Below are positions 23,251 through 34,635 of a stretch of 64,000 bases of DNA, piece after piece (within the stretch, counting starts at the first letter, position 1; each line of letters starts with the position of its first letter). The DNA lies in NCBI GenBank assembly GCA_004352715.1, contig SCFE01000102.1, forward strand, positions 1,376,280 through 1,440,279. The letters run 5' to 3'. Source of the stretch: Hofstenia miamia (Eukaryota; Xenacoelomorpha; Acoela). The translations under genes and the position numbers were made by a program. Below the pieces are notes generated by a model. The model was not told the DNA's origin. It saw only the letters and a list, made by a program, of their open reading frames with translations, and searched no databases.

Positions 23251-23986
23251 NNNNNNNNNNNNNNNNNNNNNNNNNNNNNNNNNNNNNNNNNNNNNNNNNN
23301 NNNNNNNNNNNNNNNNNNNNNNNNNNNNNNNNNNNNNNNNNNNNNNNNNNNNNNNNNNNNNNNNNNNNNNNNNNNNNNNNNNNNNNNNNNNNNNNNNNNN
23401 NNNNNNNNNNNNNNNNNNNNNNNNNNNNNNNNNNNNNNNNNNNNNNNNNNNNNNNNNNNNNNNNNNNNNNNNNNNNNNNNNNNNNNNNNNNNNNNNNNNN
23501 NNNNNNNNNNNNNNNNNNNNNNNNNNNNNNNNNNNNNNNNNNNNNNNNNNNNNNNNNNNNNNNNNNNNNNNNNNNNNNNNNNNNNNNNNNNNNNNNNNNN
23601 NNNNNNNNNNNNNNNNNNNNNNNNNNNNNNNNNNNNNNNNNNNNNNNNNNNNNNNNNNNNNNNNNNNNNNNNNNNNNNNNNNNNNNNNNNNNNNNNNNNN
23701 NNNNNNNNNNNNNNNNNNNNNNNNNNNNNNNNNNNNNNNNNNNNNNNNNNNNNNNNNNNNNNNNNNNNNNNNNNNNNNNNNNNNNNNNNNNNNNNNNNNN
23801 NNNNNNNNNNNNNNNNNNNNNNNNNNNNNNNNNNNNNNNNNNNNNNNNNNNNNNNNNNNNNNNNNNNNNNNNNNNNNNNNNNNNNNNNNNNNNNNNNNNN
23901 NNNNNNNNNNNNNNNNNNNNNNNNNNNNNNNNNNNNNNNNNNNNNNNNNNNNNNNNNNNNNNNNNNNNNNNNNNNNNNNNNNNNNN
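23251..23986. other. assembly gap (736 N)
   Basis: The gap is bounded on the left by the inverted minisatellite and on the right by (TA)n (23987-24005). It probably hides more of the inverted array. Confidence 0.95.
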
Positions 23987-24005
23987 TATATATATATATA
24001 TATAT

Positions 24006-25458
24006 TGTAAACGCATATTGGGAAGTACAAAGATGGGTCTCAGTTTTTAAATAATTTTAAATTTGATAATGTCTTGGATTTGTACTTAAAAATTAACAAA
24101 CAAGAACCATTTTTTTGTTCGAAAGCTTCCTATCACAATTGAATGAGTTTATTATTAATTAGAGAGTCCAATTCAATTTTTTTATAATAAAATTACAAGC
24201 AAATTGATCTATTAGAATGTAGCGATACAGAACTATTAGCATGTCTTTGTGAAAATACAAGTGCTTTTCTCTTATGACTTGCTAGATATTTTTTAATAAA
24301 CAGTGAATCGGTACAATTCTCATTGGATCGATTTATCATAAGAGCTCCTGCGTCACAGTTCTGTATTCAAAACAATCAATCCTCGACAATTTGATAATTT
24401 GTAAATCAATTGTAGTCAATATATTATATTATTGGTAAGCACTGTTCTATCAAATTTTAGTGACGTAAAGTTGCAAAAACGAATTTATATAGCTTTCTTA
24501 AATTACTAAAATAATGTGGTAGATTTCATTAAAAGCATAATCACTATAATAATAATTGTGTAAAACATAACTTTATAATAAACCTAATGAACGGGAAATT
24601 AATAAAACAGATAAACATTTAATGAAATGACATGCAAGCATTTTGTTTAAAAACAGTGATTTAAGCCACCCCCAGACTTGGAGCCACTAATATCAAAAAT
24701 AAAACGTTTGGGCATAGCGTGGGCCTATACCTTTCTAAAAATAAAGAGTGTCTGGCCCATGGTGATTCAGAGTTAACCAAAGTGTACTCAGCATTGGGTG
24801 TATTTGATAAGGTCCCTCAAAGAAATGAAAAACGCCATTAAATAACGAAACATGGTACTATTTCAAGATATCAACTTCATTTTAGCCTCTCCAAATCCTA
24901 AAGCTGTACACGGTCATGATACCAAGGTCTCCACCCACGCTTGGTTGTAGCAATTTATGCCACTAATTTCCAAAAATGCGATTTCACTGTAATGCTATAA
25001 TTATTATCTTTAGATTGTCATGGCACTGCAGCCTCTTACATTATTGCAATGTGTGAAACAATAGATATTTGTTACGGTCAATTTAGCTTTGAGAATTTTC
25101 ATGTTCATCGTACATTCATCAATACAAATTGAACTCCCTTCAATTTCATATCATGTCAAAATCGTGGTATTGCTGTTAATTTAAACAACACAGTTTTTAT
25201 GTCTCTGAATTTATTGACAACGTTAATATGCTCGAATAGAAACATTTCTGGTCCGTCCTTCGATTTCATGTAAAAATATCATTGTTGGAATTTTGGTGCT
25301 TTTAAGTTGGGATAGTTGAGCTTAGGATTACTATCATTAATTTTATAAAGCGTAGTTGACGATGAACACAAAACATTCTGAAGTAACAAGATTCATATCC
25401 TTAATATGCGACAATTATGAAATCTTGCTATCAGCAGTTTTCAGCAATATTTGGAAAT
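24006..25458. other. intergenic, nothing recognised
   Basis: AT-rich sequence. A moderately GC-richer stretch at 24660-24960 (agccacccccagacttgg, cacccacgcttggttg) looks like eroded transposon sequence, but no ends could be paired. Confidence 0.4.
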
Positions 25459-25491
25459 CAGAGTTGGAAACGGTTCTACCTGATCGACCCA

Positions 25492-27350
25492 CAGTGTAGC
25501 AAATGGCGAAAAAACGGCCAAAATTGAAAAAAAAATGAATTTTTACGTAACGAAACAAATTTTTTACACAAAAATGATAAAAGCTTGAACTTAATGGGAA
25601 TGTATTTTATTTTTGTCAAATACAAATTCTTAGCATGAAATATCATACGTAAGCACGCGTTAAATTGCATGGCGCTATTATACCATGAATTCATTCTAAA
25701 AAGAGCTGCTAATACAACTAAGATATAAATTGCTTTAGTTTGTATTGTTCGTCTTTATACTGATATTTTTATGTAACACTGATACTTCTTAACATATTAT
25801 CAAAAAATAAACTTAAAAATATAAATGAAATATTTTTGGCGAATATTTAAATAACAAGGACTGAAATTTTATTAAATTTTTAGGAGGGAAAATTGATATA
25901 TCCAAATAGTATAGACTTTTTATGATTTTAGCTTTAATTTTAGTGGCAAATGACAGTATGACCTTCCTATTTTTATGATCTAGAAAAAAAAGCTGCACAA
26001 ATGTTGCACGCCTTTGATTCGGAGCGAAATCTAAAGAAAATAAAGCAAGTGTGCAAAGAAAACAATGTCAAATTCAAAAAGAGCTTAAGAATAATTTGGC
26101 TTTGGTTGTCGATCAACCAAAGGTACGGTCAGGCAATAGCAATAATGAAAATACGGTAAGGAAGGCATTTCAAAATTAAACCAATTTTTCCAAGATAACT
26201 GGCATTGGTGAAGACTTAATTAAACGATTTTACATAATTCTTCAATTTCTTGCCTCCAACCAAGAAATAGACTGATGGTTTTCTGACATATTACTACAAG
26301 ACTGCAGAGAATTACTGCAACAAATATTGCTGGCTTAAGATGCCTCCAAGTGTGAACAAAATTCCTTATTCATGGAGCAGACGTAATTTCAAGCCATCTT
26401 CTGCCCATAGGATCTTATTCTTAGGAGGCGCAAGAGTGCATGAATAAATATGTGAAATGCTCGCTTGTAACATGCAAGAAAGACGTCTAGGAAGGACACA
26501 ATACGGGATCAGATCCAACACTTCTTGGTTTTAAGCGACCCTCTTATTAGCAGCAGAAAAGAATCCAAGCTGAGAAAAGACGAGCTTCCTATGTTGAAAG
26601 AAGCCTTATCCTTAATAAAAATACAGGAAGATGAAGATGCATAGAATTTTCTAGTTGAATTTTATAAGTAGATCATTATTGTCTATAGCTAGAGCTTTAA
26701 AATTTTGAACAGGTAATTTTGTTTTATTTAGAATTTTCGGCTGAAAATAACTATTTGTGAACTTTTCATCTGGTATTATTTTTTTATACAGGCTACTAGT
26801 TTTTTGCTGTCGATATTTTTCTTTCTTTCTCGGTGATGTTTTTAAAATCAAGTATGGTAAATCCTTCGTATTATTTTTCCTGTGTTAAATTTTTTTAGAT
26901 CTAGCACACTATGTGTTGGTTCATACTAATTATACTTATAAATGTTATATAAGTAAGTGTTCCTAAATTTTCTTACGATCAAGCAAAAAAACTCAAAATA
27001 TTCTTTACATTAATTTGATTTAAGATTTTCAGAAAACATGCAATTAAGTTACATATACATAGCGTATAATTATTTAGAAGGAAGGCATATAACCTATATC
27101 TTGTTACATGTAAGTTTCACAAAAAATAGTGCGAGACAAAAAATAATCAGAAACAAAAGGCCTACAAATATTATTAAGCAAAATTTAAAAAATTGGGGTG
27201 CACACTCCCCCTTTAGGGGTGAAATTAAAGCAAGATTTTGTTCAATTAAAGAACTATCTAAAAAAATCTAAATTCAAAAAATCGTCAACATTGAAGGTCC
27301 CTTTTAAAAAAAATACATTTTGGCAGTTTTTTCGCCCCTTGCTACACTCT
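25492..27350 (+). mobile_element. transposon nested in family B copy 1
   Basis: Inverted ends of about 45 bp: the left cagtgtagcaaatggcgaaa and the right in reverse agagtgtagcaaggggcgaa both continue as aaac-gccaaaat. This ~1.86-kb element sits a few dozen bases inside the left end of the family B copy. Its interior carries the broken ORF at 26040-26643. The junction does not show a clear duplication because the host element differs from its sister there. Confidence 0.6.
26040..26643 (+). pseudogene. decayed transposon protein (C-terminal part)
   Basis: Frames interrupted by stops and shifts together spell fragments of a protein I have seen repeatedly in invertebrate repeat-derived gene models. 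In order: GIGEDLIKRFYIILQFL, then LKMPPSVNK, then KILIHGADVISSHLLPIGS after a frame change, EAQE, and finally LVLSDPLISSRKESK, DELPMLKEALSLI and a stop at about 26641. The recalled family has MPPSVHKILIHG...LPIGQLSEEAQE...LLSSDPLISS. It lies between the inverted ends of the nested element, so it is probably its transposase or accessory protein. It is not functional. Confidence 0.55.
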
Positions 27351-28359
27351 ACAGCCGGTCGACCGCTTCTAGTTGGTCGGGTCAGGATTATTGGCATGCC
27401 TGTTGACGCCTAGTCAAGTGGCATAGTAGGGAACATTGATAGTCCCTCCCTGGCTTAAGACCAAAATTCACAGTGATTATTTCAGCGCATAATTCTTGAA
27501 ATAACAGATTATGATTGTAATTGTTTACAAGTCACCAGAGATAATTCTCTGAGTTTTTATTAGCATAAAATTTCTCTGCTACACTTTACAGTTAATTGCA
27601 ACAATTATTTAGGTAAGTGTAGCTAAGAATATTAATAAAGCGTGGCATCAACCTTATAAAGGCGTATGGGTTAGACTCATTTCTTTACGCACTAAGGAAA
27701 AAGCAAGGATTTTTCGTGCTAAAAAGCAAGATCATAAAGTTTTCCAACAATATCTGTCATGTGAACCGAAATTGTTTGTGATCATTTTAAAAGTTGGCTT
27801 GCTTATAATTTTTGTAGCAACTCAATTGTTTAATGTCTTCACATTATTTTTAGTAGTTAAATTATTAATACTTCCAATATATTGAATTTAAGTTTTATGT
27901 TTTGGATTAGTGATACATAGAAGTTAATATTTGCAATTTAATTTTAACTACATGTATATACATATAAGAGGACTAAGTAATGGAATTTTTTCCGCATTCG
28001 CAAATACCGACCTGAATTTTCAATTTCCCGTCCACCAACACATTATTACTGAAACTCGTACTCTCTTAAAAGAAGATGCTGTTGAATCCAGAGGTCTTGA
28101 AAGACGCTAGACTTAAAAACATATCTAGACTTAATCTATTCTGATTATTTGAATATTTTGTAAATATGAATAACATTCTAATTTTAACCTTTAATCTTTT
28201 GTGTTCTCATTCTCTAACTTTGAGAAAATATGTCATCGACCCCTAAATATCGAGTCGATATATGCCGGTTGATCAGCTGGTTACAGCCCATTGATGAAAA
28301 GCTTTGCCGGTTCAGTCTGCTCAGCAAAAATCCTAACCGGTTCTAACTCTAATCGAAAT

Positions 28360-28935
28360 AAACAAAAGTGAAATAATGTCTGTACCTAAAAGCTACAAAA
28401 TGGTTCAATTTCGTCAATTTGTCTCAATCAGCAGAACGATAGGATTGAGTAGGGTCCACTTTTTCAAGCTTTAGTTAAGAACCAGTTATCAAAACGCACA
28501 TTTATCAGTATTTCAAAAAAATGTATTCACCTTCATTTATTCGAATTGCGATTGTTTTCTCTAAATCTATTTAAAGTCGATTGATGAATCGTTGTTAAAA
28601 TGTTCTACGCAACGACAAAACTCTGACCCTATTTATGCATGTACATGTAATATTATATATTAATGACAGTGTTTATCATTTGTCTGAACTCAATAAGTGC
28701 ATGATGAATGATTTATGGCAACATCTGGTGCATAGGGATATCCACGGTGTGCTTGGATTGAAAACAATTAAGAAACCATTACTAACAAATGGTACAAAAC
28801 TGGTAGTGGGATTTTACTCAGTGTTATATTTGGTTTTACAAGGAAATTCTCAAATTGAAGTATTTTGGTATTTCCTCTTTTCTTCGTTTATGAAAACCCT
28901 TTCTTACATGAAAGACTTCCTAGAAAGAAATATTC

Positions 28936-28938
<3 letters not shown>
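28360..28938. other. intergenic, nothing recognised
   Basis: AT-rich flank between family B copy 1 and a (TA)n tract. An open frame from 28635 owes its length to the repeat and gap that follow. Confidence 0.5.
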
Positions 28939-28973
<35 letters not shown>

Positions 28974-29352
28974 TGTTTACTGATCTANNNNNNNNNNNNN
29001 NNNNNNNNNNNNNNNNNNNNNNNNNNNNNNNNNNNNNNNNNNNNNNNNNNNNNNNNNNNNNNNNNNNNNNNNNNNNNNNNNNNNNNNNNNNNNNNNNNNN
29101 NNNNNNNNNNNNNNNNNNNNNNNNNNNNNNNNNNNNNNNNNNNNNNNNNNNNNNNNNNNNNNNNNNNNNNNNNNNNNNNNNNNNNNNNNNNNNNNNNNNN
29201 NNNNNNNNNNNNNNNNNNNNNNNNNNNNNNNNNNNNNNNNNNNNNNNNNNNNNNNNNNNNNNNNNNNNNNNNNNNNNNNNNNNNNNNNNNNNNNNNNNNN
29301 NNNNNNNNNNNNNNNNNNNNNNNNNNNNNNNNNNNNNNNNNTATATATATAT
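28939..29352. repeat. (TA)n microsatellite with probably false assembly gap
   Basis: (TA)n at 28939-28970 is followed by tggtgtttactgatcta, then 354 N (28988-29341), then (TA)n and tgtgtttactgatcta again. The same 15-base word on both sides of the gap means the two contigs overlap there. Confidence 0.9.
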
Positions 29353-29479
29353 GTGTTTACTGATCTATCCGACAAATGTTCATGCCCATTTGCTGCAGAA
29401 GCAAAAATAGCAATAGCAATATAATTATATGTTTTTAGTTTATTTATGTATATAGCATGTATTTTTCATTTTTAATGAG

Positions 29480-29790
29480 TAGAGTAGATGACTACGGAAA
29501 ATGGGCCGCATAATCCGAAAAGCCCGGATAATCCAAACTATATATATACTTATGAAATCTAACTATTAATGATACACAACAATTAACGTTAATAAATATA
29601 GAATCGCATAAACTGTGAAATTCACATATTCGGCATATTATTTAGTGATGGTTTTGTCAGTGACAACATTTGGCGTAAGCGTAACAAAACATTACATGTA
29701 CAACGTAAGCTTTGCAAAGTCAGTTACCTTATATTGGCGGATAAAAGAGAGGTTGGCATAGCTGCCGGATAATCAAAAAACTTTACTTAG
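29480..29790. mobile_element. possible pogo/Tigger-like MITE remnant
   Basis: Contains cataatccgaaaagcccgga followed by taatccaaac at 29510-29538 and an opposed-looking tgccggataatcaaaaaac at about 29761-29780. Repeated ggataatc words are typical of pogo-type inverted ends as I remember them. Boundaries are unclear. Confidence 0.3.
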
Positions 29791-32700
29791 ATAGAGATGG
29801 CAGAATGCTCATCAACCACTAATGTTTTCTTAGGATTAGACATTAGACACTGATCAATTAGACATCCTGGTTACGTTTCTGACCTGGCATTTTAAGGGAA
29901 TTATTCTGATTTTTTAAATTCAGGAATGTTTCGATGTTACTATATTTCATTCAATAAGTAACGCTTTTAATCAAATAAGGACAAGAAGGAATACCATTGT
30001 ACCAAAGAGGTTGGAAACCATAAAGATATTTAACAAAAGTAATGCACGAAAAATACTGAATGAATGCAAAAAAATTTGAGCGAATTTTTGAGTGAAATTG
30101 AGGCATTCATAAAAAATGCAGCATTGGAGACACAGTAATGTTGAAAATGACAACACAGAACCAAGCAGTCATAAGATTATATGTGGACAAAATTGAAGAG
30201 GTAAGTGATACAATGTTGAAGTCTTGCGAGTGTTGGGTCTTGAACAGCATTGGGTTGAAAAATTTTGTGTTGGGCTAAAGACTAGATATTGGCAATGGAG
30301 GTGCATTGTGAAAATGAATAAGATCGTGTTTAAGCGTGCTCCAGAAAGCAAAATATTTGAGGATATTGTCTCCATGAGCATTAGACCAACTCATTACCTT
30401 AACCCTAGGCAATTTGAATATTTTTACAAGAATCAGATTTATTATTTAAAAAAACTGAAATTTTCTATACTTCAGTGACAGGAATAATTCTTATCACAAA
30501 ACTCCATCAGTACGTGAGTGTGCACAACCCATAGATATGTCAATGTGAAAGGCTTTCAATATTTCTTAACAGGTTTGGATAAAATTGTTAAGAAATGTGG
30601 ACAAAACTGTATGCTACTTAAGTAAAATTTAGGCTAATAGTTGCTTCTTAAATGATTTTAAAACACAGCTTTTCATATTTTTTACTTGGATAAAAACGAA
30701 AAAAATTGAAAGTTTTTGTAAACTATTAATCAACTATTTGGTGTTAACTTATTTTGAAAATAATCTATTTGCACTGTTGAGCCTTCATTATATATCAAAG
30801 AAATACAATATAATATGAGTGATTGTTCAGAATTTCAATATTCTTTGATCACTTAATTCATTCTCCTCTGTATTATATAGATTTTTAATGCAGCTAAATC
30901 GCTGATTCCTTTAATTAATATTTGAAGCACATAATAATAAAAATATTTTCTTGTAATGCAAACTCAGTGTAGAAAGTTTAGTATATTCAAAAATTTTGAT
31001 ATTAATGCGCACAGTTGTTTCTGAAATTATTAAATTTCAAAATGTGCAAAAATCCCATACATTGATGAAATTTACATAAAAATTAATTTATAAATTAATT
31101 TTGTATACTAATGATTTTCGTAAATGACATCAACGTTTATGTATATACTTATTTACATTGAAAGCATAAAGAACTGTATTCATTTGAGAATTCTCATAAA
31201 GTTATAAAATCGTTACTATCAAGAACACATTTGATAAAGACTGAAACAAATTGCATATTCATAACTAAGTCTAAGAATATTTCAAAAATACATTTAAATA
31301 CTAAAAAAGACAGTAGTAATGCTTAACGGGTATGTAAATTAAAGCTGAAAAAGTAACAGTAATTCTACTCTAATGCTATTGTAATTGCTACATTTAAATT
31401 ATTAAAATTCTTGATTTTTTAGTTAAGGAAAATCCCATACTGTAGAGAATGACAGAGTTATAACAGAAAAGTTCACCTTAATTTTATCGACCACACCTTT
31501 GCATATTACCTAATGGTGTCGTTAGAGTGCAGTCAGGTGGGGCTCATGCCCTTCCATAGCTATCGGTGCCCCACCCGCTTTTTTGAGATGCACAAATATA
31601 AAACAATGTCAAAGCTTTATACTTAAAAGAATACAAGCGAAATCTGCAACAAATTTGAATACATTAAGAGCGACACCCCTCAAAAGAAAAATTTCGCAAT
31701 AACATTTAGTGTAATTATATTAATATAAATATCATAATTACATAATATTATTGCTCTTACCAATAATTATTGGAGTATTGCAGATGTCTACAAATGAATA
31801 TTTTTGTCTAGTCTAATATATTAATCGAATATTTTATTCGCATATTGAAAATCTTATAGAAAAACAGTAGTCAAATAAAAACGTCTGTATCGACACTTGA
31901 TGGAATTAAATTCAAGTAATATATAATCGACCATCCGGAAATTTCTGCAGCCGTCTGTATGGCAGCTTTGTCACAATACATAATAATATAATAGCCGCAA
32001 GATAAGTACTTGATTCATTGGAATAATGATATTCTAAATTTATCGTCAACACGTTTTTTATTGCTGCACCTGTATAAATAAATGACGTGCATTGTTTTAA
32101 ATTTAGATGAATAGAAGGCTAAACAATTTTCCAATGGAAATTATAATCCCGCCCCAATGTATTTAATCAAGGAAGTTCTTTCAATGAATACGGAATTTTT
32201 TGAAAGCACCCAAGTAAACAAAATAGCTAAAAGAGTGGAATTGATTATTCGAAACAAGTTTATTTGTTTCGAAACAATTGTAGTAAATGCGACACAATAT
32301 TTTTGTACTTGGTGTCACTTGGCTGGCTATAGCACACTTCGAATTTTATTAATGTTCGATAAATAATGGTGCATTATTTTCAACAGCTTATAGACTTGCT
32401 GACAAATTCTTAGCAGTTACCGAGCATTATTATTTCGTCATATCGGCTTTGGACAATTACTATGTGTCGAATAGATAATGGACGTTCTTAGAGAATGATT
32501 TTACCAGTACATGCATAGATTAAAGTAAATTGACAGCCACATTATTACGAAATACACATATATTTATATAATTAAGGATTACATCATGTGATATCATTTC
32601 ATTCGACATGCGTGCATAACCGTAACGTCTACATTCAAAGCATTTTAAATCTTTACTGCGTATAAATCAACGAGTGGGAAAGGAGACGAGTTGAGCCTAA

Positions 32701-33211
32701 AATTTGAAGTAGGCACGTAAGCACGACTTCTATGTAGGACATTTAAAAAATAGTTAAGGAAGAGCTAGACATAGTACATGAAAGTGGGATTCTAAGTTAA
32801 TTTCTCATATTTGATTCATAACTTACTCAAAGGCGAATATTAAAAGTTAAATGGGTACAACGTGCAGCCATTATTAACGCTATGTAAGAAAATGTTTCTC
32901 TTTGGTTGCAAACTTTAGTGAGCTAGTGTCCGTGTTCCACAGGTTTTTTCTAGTATTGATGAGCCCTCTTTGCATAAATATGTGCACAAAACACAATGTG
33001 AGTCGGAAAGGTTCATTGCTACTAACGGTTTAAACCGCTAAAATGTCAAAACTATACCACTCCCAAACTTTCTTATATTAAATGTAGTTGAGTAAACTGC
33101 ATTTGTAGCGTTTATGATCTTTTCTTTAATTTCGCTGTTGCTAAATTCAATATTGAAGCTTAATTTTTATATTCATCATAATATTTATGGAATATCAAAT
33201 TCGAATTGTAA
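29791..33211. other. intergenic, nothing recognised
   Basis: About 3.4 kb of AT-rich DNA. Overlapping plus and minus frames at 30169-30478 and a 69-codon frame at 32157-32366 show no family resemblance. A GC-richer patch at 31515-31580 (ggtggggctcatgccc, ggtgccccaccc) resembles eroded MITE ends. Confidence 0.45.
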
Positions 33212-33424
33212 ACTAGAAAAGCACTCGGAGAGCGCCGACCTCCGCCACGCAACTTGTGTCCCCCGGATCAGCACCAATATTTAATGGATTCCTCCTTGGG
33301 CAAAGACGCACCTCTGGTAAAAATTTGAGGTCAATCCATCTATTACTTTTTCCGTAAAGTTGCTAAAAGACAAACAAACAAACCAACGCTACCAAAAACA
33401 TAACCTCCTTGGCGGAGGTAATAA
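33212..33424 (-). repeat. dispersed repeat with ggcggaggt ends
   Basis: Conspicuously higher GC than its surroundings. Read on the minus strand it begins attacctccgccaaggaggt, continues with ggtttgtttgtttgtctttt, has an aggaatccattaa and ggtgctgatccggggga core, and finishes ggcggaggtcggcgctctcc, gagtgctttt. I recall this layout (cctccgcc...gtttgtctgt...ggatcc...ctctccgagtgctt) from many aquatic animal sequences. The class assignment is from memory. Confidence 0.55.
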
Positions 33425-34416
33425 CTAATCAAATGTGTAAGAATATTTTGATTTGCAATAAATTTTTATATATGTTTAAGTAAAATAAATACACATTATT
33501 TATATATATTAGTTTTCTTTTTCCAAACATGTGAAGGTTTCTACAATATAGGAGACACCGTAGGATGAGCAACTTACAAAATTTGGCAGGGTTATTTTCA
33601 TACTTTAGCCCGTCTTTAGCTAATGTTTATGATTTGAAGTTTAGTGGACCGAAAAAAGGCTTTTTCAATTATGACAAAATTAGACTTTTTTTACTTATTA
33701 TGGACATCTATTCAAATATGTATACATTCAATGGATGAATTTCTAGGGCCAGAAATTTGTTTTCATTTCCTTAGAAAGTAGCAGATGGATAAGGCCTGAA
33801 AATAACTGCCAATGTGCATCACTGGTATAAATATCATTGGTGTACGCAAATTAGGCAGGTGTAAAACAGGTGAAATTTAAATTTTTATTCTCGAATCATA
33901 TATTTTTTCTAAACACGAAACGCAATGAATTTTTAGTTAGCTAAATATGTTTAACATTTAATTGTTAATAACAACAACTGAAAGAGTTCACCGGATTACT
34001 ATCTAATTATTATAATTTACAGTTTCACTAAGGATCAGACTTTTATTGGATAAAACCTTTTTTTGGAATTTATAATACCAGCAACAAAATACCTTTATAA
34101 TTAAAATCCTATCCTTTTGCTACATGAGTGATTTCAGTGTAACATACATCTGTCATGTGCAATTTATGCTTCCAGTGATCGACTAAGTTTTTTTATATCA
34201 CTGGACACACTGAATTACTTTAAATGTAAAAAATGGCTTTTAACTTTGTTCTTAATATGTGGTTGCTGTTGTTTGTAACTGCCCACGTTTAACAATTGAA
34301 CCCTATTTTTATTAGGCTTTTTCATACGTCATTTATTGGGTAGAATCAAATTTTCTTAATAATGATCCAATCGTTTGAAATTTGGTAGGTAGCTTCTCTA
34401 AAAACACATATATATA
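33425..34416. other. intergenic, nothing recognised
   Basis: AT-rich; no gene or bounded repeat seen. Confidence 0.5.
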
Positions 34417-34509
34417 NNNNNNNNNNNNNNNNNNNNNNNNNNNNNNNNNNNNNNNNNNNNNNNNNNNNNNNNNNNNNNNNNNNNNNNNNNNNNNNNNNNN
34501 NNNNNNNNN
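34417..34509. other. assembly gap (93 N)
   Basis: Preceded by a short (TA)n and followed directly by a perfect palindrome. Confidence 0.95.
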
Positions 34510-34550
34510 AGAAAAAGCTGAAGTCAGCAAAAATATGCTGTATCACTATA

Positions 34551-34594
<44 letters not shown>

Positions 34595-34635
34595 TATAGT
34601 GATACAGCATATTTTTGCTGACTTCAGCTTTTTCT
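34510..34635. repeat. perfect 126-bp palindrome centred on (TA)n
   Basis: The left arm begins agaaaaagctgaagtcagca and continues to tatcactatatcta. The right arm is its exact reverse complement, ending tgctgacttcagctttttct. The centre is (TA)n. Each arm outside the TA tract is about 43 bp with no mismatch. It starts at the first base after the gap, so a snap-back assembly artefact is possible; a young inverted-repeat element is the alternative. Confidence 0.95.

Larger units (their letters stand above)
25459..28351 (+). mobile_element. hAT-like element, family B copy 1 (interrupted)
   Basis: Older sister of the well-bounded element at 41771-43198. The left end cagagttggaaacggtt matches the sister's cagagttgggagccgttt. 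After an interrupting element (25492-27350) the similarity resumes with agccggtcgaccgcttctag and runs through several shared interior blocks (for example cagcccat, gccggttcagtc) to ccggttctaactcta. Flanking octamers ttggaaat (25451-25458) and atcgaaat (28352-28359) match at 6 of 8 positions, as expected for an old 8-bp target duplication. No intact transposase. Confidence 0.65.
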
